From: Parafilimonas sp.
GTDB taxonomy: Bacteria > Bacteroidota > Bacteroidia > Chitinophagales > Chitinophagaceae
Direction of reading: 5' to 3'
NCBI GenBank assembly: GCA_017856455.1
Contig: JAFMEZ010000002.1
Location: 24,848-88,847, forward strand
DNA: 64,000 nt
Positions 1 to 7,693 of this stretch are shown one piece after another. The number at the start of each line of letters is the position of its first letter. Within the stretch, counting starts at the first letter, position 1. The translations under genes and the position numbers were made by a program. The notes beneath the pieces are model-generated. The model saw nothing but the letters and a program-made list of their open reading frames with translations. It was not told the DNA's origin and searched no databases.

Positions 1-1709
1 GCGGACAAGATGGCGCAGGGATTGCCAGTGTTAAATTGAACGCAGAGCCTGGATATCCATTCATGCACAGATTGCGCAGTGTTGCGACACAAGCCATTGC
101 AGATATTTTTGCCCAAGTAGGTAAGGAAATCAAAGAGATGGAGCAGTATCAACCTGAAATCAGGAAACACCCAGGATTGATGAAGGGTCACTTGAATTTT
201 ATGGGAGAGTTATTGCTCGGTCATCTCAGATACGGTACGCAAGGCAAAAACAATGCAGAATATTGCCATCCATTCATAAAAAGAGATATCATCCCAGCTA
301 GGAATTTGGCTTTGGCAGGGAACTTCAATTTAGTCAATACCGATGAACTATTTGGATTGGTGAATATCGATCCAGGAGATTTTCAAAAACAAAGTGATTT
401 GGCTGCAATGATGGAAGTGGTTCACCACTTCATTGTTAAAGAAGATGAGTCGAATCCTGGCGCATTGTCAATTTCATCTGTTTTAAAAAAAGCATTTAAG
501 CATTTTGATGGTGGTTATCATGTAAGTGGTTTATTAGGTAATGGCGACTCATTTGTCATTCGCGACCCACATGGTATTCGCCCCTCTTATTATTATATCA
601 ACAATGAAGTGATTGTTGCAGCATCTGAAAGAGCAGCAATCAGAACTTCGTTTCACGTTGGAGAGAATGAAGTAAAAGAGTTGATGCCAGGTCAGGCATT
701 GATTGTATCAAGTGATGGAAGTTATGTTATTGAACAGATTCTGGAGCCAAAAGAAAGAAGAGCATGTAGTTTCGAGAGAATATATTTTTCAAGAGGCAGT
801 GACGAAAAGATTTACAGAGAAAGAATAGGATTAGGATACAGGTTGAGTGACAATGTATTGAAAGCCATCAATAATGATTTAAAGCATGCCATTTTCTCTT
901 TCATTCCCAATACTGCTGAGGTTGCATTCTATGGCTTATTAAAAGGGATGGAAGATTTTCTAAATCAAATTAAGGTCCAACGTATCATGTCTTGGGGCAA
1001 AGATTTTGATGAAGAAAAATTAGCTGAGATGGTGAACCGTAAAATTCGGGTTGAAAAAATTGCTACAAAGGATGTGAAGATGCGCACATTCATCACAGAA
1101 GATGCAAGTAGATCTGAAATGGTTCAACACGTATATGATATTACGTACGGCACTGTTGAGAAAGGGGTAGATACAATAGTTGTGATTGATGATTCAATTG
1201 TTCGCGGTACAACTTTGAAAGAAAGTATTGTAAGAATGCTTTCACGCTTGGAACCAAAGAAAATAATTGTTGTTTCTTCTGCTCCTCAAATTCGTTATCC
1301 AGATTGCTATGGAATTGACATGAGTAAGCTCGGTGATTTTATTGCATTCAAAGCTGCGTTAGAACTACTGAAAGATCATAACAAGACTGATATATTGGAT
1401 ACGGTTTATAAAAAATGTAAAGACCTGCAACGAAATAATCAGTTGCACTCAGAGAATTTAGTCCGTCAGGTCTATGCTCCATTTACACCTCAGGAAATTT
1501 CTGCCAAAATTGCTGAATTGATCACACCGGCTGATGTTAAAATTCAGGTTGAAGTGATTTACCAAACCATTGAGGACTTGCACGATGCTTGTCCAAATAA
1601 TACCGGGGATTGGTATTTCACTGGAAATTATCCAACCCCCGGCGGTAATAGGGTAGTAAACAGGGCCTTCATTAATTATATGGAAGGCCGTGATGTAAGA
1701 GGCTACTGA
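1..1709 (+). CDS. purF: PurF-type amidophosphoribosyltransferase, long form (5' end cut off)
   Basis: The frame is open to the window edge (codons start at base 3 and read GQDGAGIAS), so the true start lies outside and the TTG at 36 is not a start. GQDGAG is a conserved early segment of the N-terminal-nucleophile glutamine amidotransferase fold; the catalytic Cys is upstream and unseen. The C-terminal half has the PRPP-binding motif VVIDDSIVRGTT near bases 1177-1212. The family transfers the glutamine amide to PRPP, the first step of purine synthesis. The visible 568 residues already exceed the roughly 470-500 of ordinary PurF, which fits a long Bacteroidota form. The usual VPDSG segment is replaced by FIPNTAEVAFYG, and the C-terminal CFTGDYP-like motif reads YFTGNYPTPGG. 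It could be a paralogue with altered function. It ends 1 bp before the convergent amidohydrolase gene. Confidence 0.82.
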   Translation, partial: GQDGAGIASVKLNAEPGYPFMHRLRSVATQAIADIFAQVGKEIKEMEQYQPEIRKHPGLMKGHLNFMGELLLGHLRYGTQGKNNAEYCHPFIKRDIIPARNLALAGNFNLVNTDELFGLVNIDPGDFQKQSDLAAMMEVVHHFIVKEDESNPGALSISSVLKKAFKHFDGGYHVSGLLGNGDSFVIRDPHGIRPSYYYINNEVIVAASERAAIRTSFHVGENEVKELMPGQALIVSSDGSYVIEQILEPKERRACSFERIYFSRGSDEKIYRERIGLGYRLSDNVLKAINNDLKHAIFSFIPNTAEVAFYGLLKGMEDFLNQIKVQRIMSWGKDFDEEKLAEMVNRKIRVEKIATKDVKMRTFITEDASRSEMVQHVYDITYGTVEKGVDTIVVIDDSIVRGTTLKESIVRMLSRLEPKKIIVVSSAPQIRYPDCYGIDMSKLGDFIAFKAALELLKDHNKTDILDTVYKKCKDLQRNNQLHSENLVRQVYAPFTPQEISAKIAELITPADVKIQVEVIYQTIEDLHDACPNNTGDWYFTGNYPTPGGNRVVNRAFINYMEGRDVRGY

Positions 1710-1710
1710 T

Positions 1711-3015
1711 TTATTTCAATCCGTATTTATACATGTATCTTTCGTAAAGTTGTTTATGCTTGTCATCCAAGCTCACAATTCTTCCTTGTATCATCACCAA
1801 ACCAATCTTGCTGGTTCTCATATCAAGAATATCACCTTCACTGATAACGACGTTACCATCTTTACCTTTTTCTAGTGAACCTGCTTTATCATCTATGCCT
1901 AAAATTTTAGCGGCATTTAATGTAATTGAACTCAATGCCTGCTCTTTGGTTAATCCATAAGCAGCAGCGGTTCCTGCATTGAATGGAAGATTTTTACCAC
2001 GGTGCTGTCCATCTTCATCATTGATGGCAAACAATACTCCAGCTTTTTGAAGCAATCCAGGTAATGCATATGGAAGATCAACTCCATCATCTGCAAGTGT
2101 AGGAAGTGCATGCATCTGATTTAGAATAACAGGGATATTATTATTTTTTAGCAGTTCAGCAACTTGAAAACTTTCGCTGGCTCCCACCAATACAACATCA
2201 AAATCAAATTCTTTTTTGAAATCTATCGCTGCCAAAATTTCTCTAACAACATCGCAATGAACATATAATTTTTGTTTCTTTTCAAACAGTCCTTTCACTG
2301 CTTCAAATTTCAAGTTTACTTGATCATGTGAAGTTTGTGATAAGTATACTTTAGCTTCTTTGAAGAATGTTTTGATTTTTTCCAACTCTTCTAATCCTCT
2401 TTTAACTGGATCGCCTGCAGGGGCATTTATACCCATGAAAGCTGCATAAGGATTAGGCCTGTTGAATAATGAAGGCATATTTAAGTGGATACCATTGTCT
2501 TTTGCATAGGCTGCATCTTCCCAATTCCATGCATCCAATTGAACTACAGATGAAGATCCACTGATAACGCCTCCTTGAGGTACTACGTTAGCAAGCACAA
2601 CACCATTGGTCTTCAATGTATTGATCACTTTAGAATCAGTGTTATAAGCTACTAATGATTTGATATTAGCATTGATCTCACCAATTTCAACTGCATCTGC
2701 TGTTGCGCGAACACTGTTTACTTCAACCAGTCCAAGATTTGAATTCGATAATATCAGTCCTGGATAAACATGCTTGCCCTTTGCATCAATGATGATGGCA
2801 TTGGCAGATGGGTTGATGCCAGTTCCAACATTTATAATTTTTCCATCATTGATTTCAACTGAGGCATTGCTCAATACTGTTCCATTTCCAACATGAACTG
2901 TTCCGTTTGAAATGAATATTGCTTTATCCTGTTTTTTTGCCGGGTAAACATTCTCCTGAGCAAATCCCAATTGCGAGAGGATAAATGCGATATATAATAA
3001 TGTGTACTTTTTCAT
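1711..3015 (-). CDS. Secreted amidohydrolase-like protein without the HxH metal motif
   Basis: Amidohydrolase-superfamily protein of about 434 residues resembling imidazolonepropionase-like enzymes. The ATG at 3015 is chosen because it opens the signal peptide MKKYTLLYIAFILSQLGFAQ; a longer frame would start on a TTG inside the upstream gene. The N-terminal beta-sandwich (ISNGTVHVGNG, GKHVYPGLI) and the C-terminal ALSSITLNAAKILGIDDKAG segment are typical. After the YPGLI strand, where active enzymes have HxH, this protein reads LSNSNLG, so the first two metal ligands are missing. It follows the two-domain amidohydrolase gene by 19 bp on the same strand and is probably cotranscribed. Likely periplasmic or surface-exposed. 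A binding or structural partner of the neighbouring enzyme is plausible (inference). Confidence 0.8.
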   Translation of the reverse strand: MKKYTLLYIAFILSQLGFAQENVYPAKKQDKAIFISNGTVHVGNGTVLSNASVEINDGKIINVGTGINPSANAIIIDAKGKHVYPGLILSNSNLGLVEVNSVRATADAVEIGEINANIKSLVAYNTDSKVINTLKTNGVVLANVVPQGGVISGSSSVVQLDAWNWEDAAYAKDNGIHLNMPSLFNRPNPYAAFMGINAPAGDPVKRGLEELEKIKTFFKEAKVYLSQTSHDQVNLKFEAVKGLFEKKQKLYVHCDVVREILAAIDFKKEFDFDVVLVGASESFQVAELLKNNNIPVILNQMHALPTLADDGVDLPYALPGLLQKAGVLFAINDEDGQHRGKNLPFNAGTAAAYGLTKEQALSSITLNAAKILGIDDKAGSLEKGKDGNVVISEGDILDMRTSKIGLVMIQGRIVSLDDKHKQLYERYMYKYGLK

Positions 3016-3034
3016 ATCAATAATTTTATTTGGA

Positions 3035-6000
3035 TTAGTCTTTTTCAATTGTTAAAAATCCATGTGAATGATCATGGTCTCCGCAATTGAGTAGGGTTGA
3101 ATAACTTGGTGTTGCAGGTGCCATTGGATTTCCAGATCTTTTTTCACCCAACATTTTTTGAATGAGGCGATTTCTTTCCGCTGTTAATTCCTTTCTCAAT
3201 TGAACATCTTTTTCTCTGTCGAAGTACACAATACCATCGACGATTGTTTTTTCTGATTTTGCATAAATGCTCAAAGGATGATCACTCCACATAACAAGGT
3301 CGGCATCTTTACCAACTTTGATACTTCCTACTCTGCTGTCTACATGCAACATTTTAGCAGGATTAAGCGTGACCATTTTCAATGCATCTTCTTCTGACAT
3401 GCCACCAAATTTTATGCTTTTTGCTGCTTCCTGATTCAATCTGCGTGCCATTTCAGCATCATCAGAATTGATTGCAACATTCAATCCAACTTTACTCATG
3501 ATGGTTGCATTGTATGGAATTGCATCCAATACTTCCATCTTGTAATTCCACCAATCAGAGAAAGTAGATGCTGCTGCACCATGAGCCTTCATCTTATCAG
3601 CCACTTTATATCCTTCCAAAATATGGGTAAATGTGTTGAATTTAAATCCAAGTGTTTCACCAACCTTTAAGGCTGCATTGATTTCACTTTGCACATAAGA
3701 GTGACAGGTAATGAAACGTTTATTATTGAGTATTTCAACTAGGGCATCCAATTCAAGATCTCTACGAACAACCAGTGTTGGGTCTGCTCCAACCATTGGC
3801 GTTTTAGATTTTGGATTCGGTTTAGCTCCAACAGATGCAGCCCACATTGCTTTTTGATAATCTTTCGCTCTTGTAAAGGCATCCATCAACACCTGTTCTA
3901 CGCCCATTCTTGTATCTGGGAATCTGACATTCCCCATTGGCATTGAAGCACGTTTTACGTTTTCACCCAATGCGAATTTGATGAAAGGATCAGATCCTTC
4001 AAATTTCAATTTATCATCATTGGCACCCCAACGCAATTTGATTAATTGTGTTTGTCCACCTATTGTATTTGCACTACCATGAAGGATATGAGAGGAGGTA
4101 ACACCACCGCTGAGTTGTCTGTAAATATTGATGTCATCAGGATTTAGATTGTCTGCTATCCTCACTTCTGAAGTAACGGATTGTCCGCCTTCATTGATAG
4201 ATGCTGCAGCAATGTGAGAGTGTTCGTCGATGATACCTGCAGTGATATGCTTGCCAGTAGCATCTACTACTTTAGCAGTTGCATCTTGTAGACCTTTACC
4301 TACAGCAGCGATTTTACCGTTTTTAATTAATACATCTCCGTTTTCAATTTTTCCTTCCGCTTCGTTTGTCCAAACCGTAGCATTTTTAAATAGAATTGTT
4401 TCCTGTTTTGGCGATTCGGTCCAACCATACGGAGTGAAAGGGTAGGTTACTGCACCAAGTTTTGAAGCTGGTTTCCTTTTTGTTGTATCGGTTGATATTG
4501 CAGCAAGACTGTTTAAGTTGGCAGTCCAAGTAAATTTATTTCCTTCATTGTCCTCTCCATAACCGTTCCAAACACCACCATTCACCATTCCACTGAGCTT
4601 AATATTATTCGAAGACTTTTTTTCTGCAGGGAAACCAATTTTAACCAGCTTTCCATCGAAACTGAATTTTGTTGCAATGGTATCGTTGCCAATAATATTT
4701 GCAGCTGATGATGATTTAACCTGTAATGAATAACTCTTGGTTCCTTTTTCACCTGATACACTTAAAGTATACGCACCAGCAATTTCATACCACTTTTCAC
4801 TTTTAACTGAATATTTATTTCCTTGAATCCAGTTTTCTATAATGCTAGACTTTTCATTAAACACATTTCCGTTTGTGATAATGAAGTTTGCAATTTTACC
4901 TTGCTCCAAGCTTCCAACCATATCATTTACACCAATCATCTTTGCTGGAGATGTAGTGAGTGCTTCTAATGCTTTTGTCTCACTCAATCCATTGTCGATT
5001 GCTTTTCTGAGGTTAGCTAAAAAAGTGTTTGGGGATCTCAAATCAGCAGTGGTAAAGCTGAAAGTAACAGCAGCTTTCTCGAGGGCAGCTGGATTTGTAG
5101 GTGCCAACTCCCAATGTTTCATATTAGTTAATGAAACAAATCTTGCATCATTTGGGTCTTCAACATCCATTGCCATTGGATAATTTACTGGAACGATTAA
5201 TGATGCACCTGTTGAAACAATTTCCTGAATACGCTGGTACTCATTGCCATTTGTTTTGATGATATACTGAACACCAAACTCATCACCAATTCTGTCTGCT
5301 CTCAAAGCATTCCATTTGTCATTTGCTTCGAAAACCTGTGGCAATGATTGGTTGTTGTTCCAAGCAATTAAACTGAGGTTTACGCCTTCTTTAGCTGCAT
5401 TGTTTTTATACCATTTTGCATCATAATAGGTTTGTCTTAATAAGGAAATACTTCCCATCATAGATGCGGGGTAAGATTGCTGAGACGTTCCTTTGCTGAA
5501 AGAGTAATGTGCAGAAGCTTTTTCTTTGATGATCGCAAAATTTTCTTTTACATTGGCCAAAGAAACAAATGTTCCTGTGCCTCTTGCGATACCATCTTTT
5601 TGATGAGTTAGTACGGAGCCAAAGCCTGCTTCTCTGAGTGCTTTTGCTTTATTATCATCAACAACAAAGATAGCACCGGCATTTACATCAGCTTTGATTG
5701 CTTGATTCCATCCAAATGCACCTTTTGCGTTGGAGTTAAGTTGAACGTTAAGGTATGCATTGCGTCCACCCATCCCTTGTGCTTGTGGTGATGCTATTCC
5801 ATAATCTGCATACAAGTCTATGAAAGAAGGATAGATAAATTTCCCACTACAATCAATGACAATTGCATCAGCAGGTATTGAAACATTTGTGCCTACTGAA
5901 ACAATTTTGTCTTTACGAACCAATAAGGTTGCGTTGTTTAAAATATGTTGTGCGTCTTGAACAATAGTAGCATTTTTAAATGCATACAAAGTTTCTCTTT

Positions 6001-6091
6001 GGTCTGCCACACCATTTACTGGAAATGTGGGTTGCGCAAAGAGAGAAATACTAAAGCATCCTAAAAGGATGACCATGCATAATTTTCTCAT
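3035..6091 (-). CDS. Secreted double-domain amidohydrolase
   Basis: About 1018 residues. The start at 6091 gives the signal peptide MRKLCMVILLGCFSISLFAQ; the longer frame begins on a TTG. Two amidohydrolase-like modules lie in tandem. The first (about residues 30-430) has the beta-sandwich and GKFIYPSFIDLYADYG, where HxH is absent. The second (about 570-1000) reads GIIDEHSHIAA with an intact HSH, then further candidate ligands in CHSY, THILEGY and NSDDAE, so it looks metal-competent. The C-terminus is His-rich (CGDHDHSHGF). The family hydrolyses C-N or related bonds in cyclic or peptidic substrates; the substrate here cannot be read from sequence. It is the upstream member of a pair with the degenerate amidohydrolase at 1711-3015. 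Confidence 0.83.
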   Translation of the reverse strand: MRKLCMVILLGCFSISLFAQPTFPVNGVADQRETLYAFKNATIVQDAQHILNNATLLVRKDKIVSVGTNVSIPADAIVIDCSGKFIYPSFIDLYADYGIASPQAQGMGGRNAYLNVQLNSNAKGAFGWNQAIKADVNAGAIFVVDDNKAKALREAGFGSVLTHQKDGIARGTGTFVSLANVKENFAIIKEKASAHYSFSKGTSQQSYPASMMGSISLLRQTYYDAKWYKNNAAKEGVNLSLIAWNNNQSLPQVFEANDKWNALRADRIGDEFGVQYIIKTNGNEYQRIQEIVSTGASLIVPVNYPMAMDVEDPNDARFVSLTNMKHWELAPTNPAALEKAAVTFSFTTADLRSPNTFLANLRKAIDNGLSETKALEALTTSPAKMIGVNDMVGSLEQGKIANFIITNGNVFNEKSSIIENWIQGNKYSVKSEKWYEIAGAYTLSVSGEKGTKSYSLQVKSSSAANIIGNDTIATKFSFDGKLVKIGFPAEKKSSNNIKLSGMVNGGVWNGYGEDNEGNKFTWTANLNSLAAISTDTTKRKPASKLGAVTYPFTPYGWTESPKQETILFKNATVWTNEAEGKIENGDVLIKNGKIAAVGKGLQDATAKVVDATGKHITAGIIDEHSHIAAASINEGGQSVTSEVRIADNLNPDDINIYRQLSGGVTSSHILHGSANTIGGQTQLIKLRWGANDDKLKFEGSDPFIKFALGENVKRASMPMGNVRFPDTRMGVEQVLMDAFTRAKDYQKAMWAASVGAKPNPKSKTPMVGADPTLVVRRDLELDALVEILNNKRFITCHSYVQSEINAALKVGETLGFKFNTFTHILEGYKVADKMKAHGAAASTFSDWWNYKMEVLDAIPYNATIMSKVGLNVAINSDDAEMARRLNQEAAKSIKFGGMSEEDALKMVTLNPAKMLHVDSRVGSIKVGKDADLVMWSDHPLSIYAKSEKTIVDGIVYFDREKDVQLRKELTAERNRLIQKMLGEKRSGNPMAPATPSYSTLLNCGDHDHSHGFLTIEKD

Positions 6092-6144
6092 AGCAAATAA
6101 ATTTCGATTTTTGAAGTTGAACAAGATAATAAAAAAAGCGATGC

Positions 6145-7230
6145 TCAGGCACCGAAATATTGGATGCTAAAATCATCGAGCGACTTTCTGTATCCTTCGA
6201 AATTCATATGGGGTAAAGTGGCATTGTTGTCATGAAAATGCTGAATTCCACTGGCTAAGTCAATATTCTGTTGAACCTGTATGCTGAACCAGCCTAATTT
6301 ATTTAATCGTTTTGCCAGATACTCCTGCTCGGTTTGTCCGGGGGTAGGGACCATGATGGCACTTTTTTGAAGTTTGAGTAAATCCATCACAGTGGAATAT
6401 CCAGTCCTGCATACAACTAACTTTGATTTGAGTATATAGGTGTTAAGGTCTTTTGCTTGCAGGTGATTGATGAATTGAATATTGCTAAGGTCCTCTAATT
6501 TATTTTTATCAGATGGGAGTCCTCTTACACATATAAATTGATGTTTCAGTTTACTCGCCTGCTCTATCAATATATTTTCTAAAATACTTCTTTGCGGTTC
6601 AGGTCCAGATAACAACAAAAGTATAATGTCCTCCTCAGTATGATGCGTGTTTTCCATTCTTGAAATGGGACCAATATATTTAACATTGTTGGGCTGTAAC
6701 TTAGGATGGGAAAGGTTTCCGGCAATATTGGTTTCATTTTCACTATCGGGGACAAAGCATCTGTCAAAGCGTTCTATGAAATGGTATAGAATTTTTTGCA
6801 GCATTCCATCTGCAATTTTTCCTAATCCGCTTATCATTCCGAGTTGATGCGTAATGAATATTGTTTTTGCATGTTTAGTGTATAAACCGTACCTATTATC
6901 ACTGATAACAATATCCCACTGGTAGATTTGAATATTTTTCTTGAGCCATCTATTCTCATGAAATATTGTAAAGGCAATTTTAGGTACTTGAAACAGTATG
7001 CTGGGTATGAATTGCCATCCTTTTTTTGCATAGCTGATGCTGTAGCCTCTTACATGAAGCATAGTAATATTTGGAAATTCTGCTTTCAGTAAACTAGCTG
7101 TCTTACCCTCCCCAGCTAAAGTAATTTGATGCCCCTTGGCAATTAAATAACGGATAATCGGGATACACCTAGTGGCATGCCCCAATCCCCAGTCTAAAGG
7201 AATGATTAAAACTTTGAGTCCCTTTCCCAT
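6145..7230 (-). CDS. MurG/GT28-like glycosyltransferase
   Basis: 361 residues of GT-B appearance. The N-terminus VLIIPLDWGLGHATRCIPII resembles the glycine-rich loop and helix of MurG and related nucleotide-sugar transferases (GxGH). The C-terminal half has LLLLSGPEPQRSILE, then VCRTGYSTVMDLLKLQKSAI and PTPGQTEQEYLAKRL, the donor-sugar binding region of GT28 C-terminal domains. No signal peptide is seen, so it is probably cytosolic or membrane-associated. Acceptor and sugar are unknown; glycolipid or cell-surface glycan synthesis is plausible. It reads in the same direction as the amidohydrolase genes with a 53-bp gap and is divergent from the small lipoprotein at 7261. Confidence 0.75.
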   Translation of the reverse strand: MGKGLKVLIIPLDWGLGHATRCIPIIRYLIAKGHQITLAGEGKTASLLKAEFPNITMLHVRGYSISYAKKGWQFIPSILFQVPKIAFTIFHENRWLKKNIQIYQWDIVISDNRYGLYTKHAKTIFITHQLGMISGLGKIADGMLQKILYHFIERFDRCFVPDSENETNIAGNLSHPKLQPNNVKYIGPISRMENTHHTEEDIILLLLSGPEPQRSILENILIEQASKLKHQFICVRGLPSDKNKLEDLSNIQFINHLQAKDLNTYILKSKLVVCRTGYSTVMDLLKLQKSAIMVPTPGQTEQEYLAKRLNKLGWFSIQVQQNIDLASGIQHFHDNNATLPHMNFEGYRKSLDDFSIQYFGA

Positions 7231-7242
7231 ATTTACCAGAAT

Positions 7243-7257
7243 AGACTATTTTAGTCT
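7243..7257. promoter_or_regulatory. Inverted repeat in a divergent intergenic region
   Basis: AGACTA, three bases, TAGTCT: a perfect 6-bp inverted repeat in the 30-bp gap between the divergent glycosyltransferase and small lipoprotein genes. It could be an operator or a chance palindrome. No regulator is encoded next to it. Confidence 0.3.
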
Positions 7258-7260
7258 TCA

Positions 7261-7392
7261 ATGAAATTACTGCGTATCAGAACAATTATTGGGTTTTTGT
7301 TGTTTTTTAGCTTGTTGCTAACCTCAACTTCATGCAATTTGATTAAAAAAAGCAGCTGTAATTGTCCAAGTAAAAAAGGTTTAATACATTAG
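7261..7392 (+). CDS. Very small putative lipoprotein (43 aa)
   Basis: ATG to TAG gives 43 residues: basic start MKLLRIRT, a hydrophobic stretch (IIGFLLFFSLLLTS), then TSTSC, an acceptable lipobox with Cys at about residue 25. The mature part is only about 19 residues, is Lys-rich and contains a CNCP motif. This layout resembles tiny Cys-containing lipoproteins seen in Bacteroidota; function is unknown. It lies 4 bp before the next gene on the same strand, so the two are probably cotranscribed. Confidence 0.6.
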   Translation: MKLLRIRTIIGFLLFFSLLLTSTSCNLIKKSSCNCPSKKGLIH

Positions 7393-7396
7393 TAAT

Positions 7397-7645
7397 ATGC
7401 CTGCACTCAGAAGAGATTTACTGTTAATGCGTCGGGAGATCAATCCTGATCCTCAGATGATTGAGCGTGAGGTTACGCGTTTAGATTTGCTTTTGCGCAG
7501 GATTGAAAATAATACACAGTTTTATGAGGCTTTTGAATTACTTGATTTAAATCGCTTCAAAATTTTTAGAGATCAGTTGACGCTTACAAAGTCAATGAAG
7601 CGAAATGGATTGAAACCATTCCAGTTTTTGGTAAACCGTAATTAA
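7397..7645 (+). CDS. Conserved-looking small hypothetical protein
   Basis: 82 residues, rich in charged and Leu residues, with no signal peptide or membrane segment. It looks largely alpha-helical (REVTRLDLLLRRIE, FYEAFELLDLNRFKIFRDQL). I do not recognise the family. It follows the tiny lipoprotein by 4 bp and ends just before a strong bidirectional terminator, which supports it as a real gene at the end of a two-gene unit. Confidence 0.6.
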   Translation: MPALRRDLLLMRREINPDPQMIEREVTRLDLLLRRIENNTQFYEAFELLDLNRFKIFRDQLTLTKSMKRNGLKPFQFLVNRN

Positions 7646-7658
7646 TCTTTGAAACATA

Positions 7659-7688
7659 AAAAAGGTGCATCATTTGATGCACCTTTTT
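7659..7688. terminator. Bidirectional intrinsic terminator
   Basis: Stem GGTGCATCA / TGATGCACC with a 2-base loop, extended by five A residues on the left and five T residues on the right. It reads as a terminator on both strands between the convergent genes ending at 7645 and 7694. Confidence 0.9.
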
Positions 7689-7693
7689 AGTTT

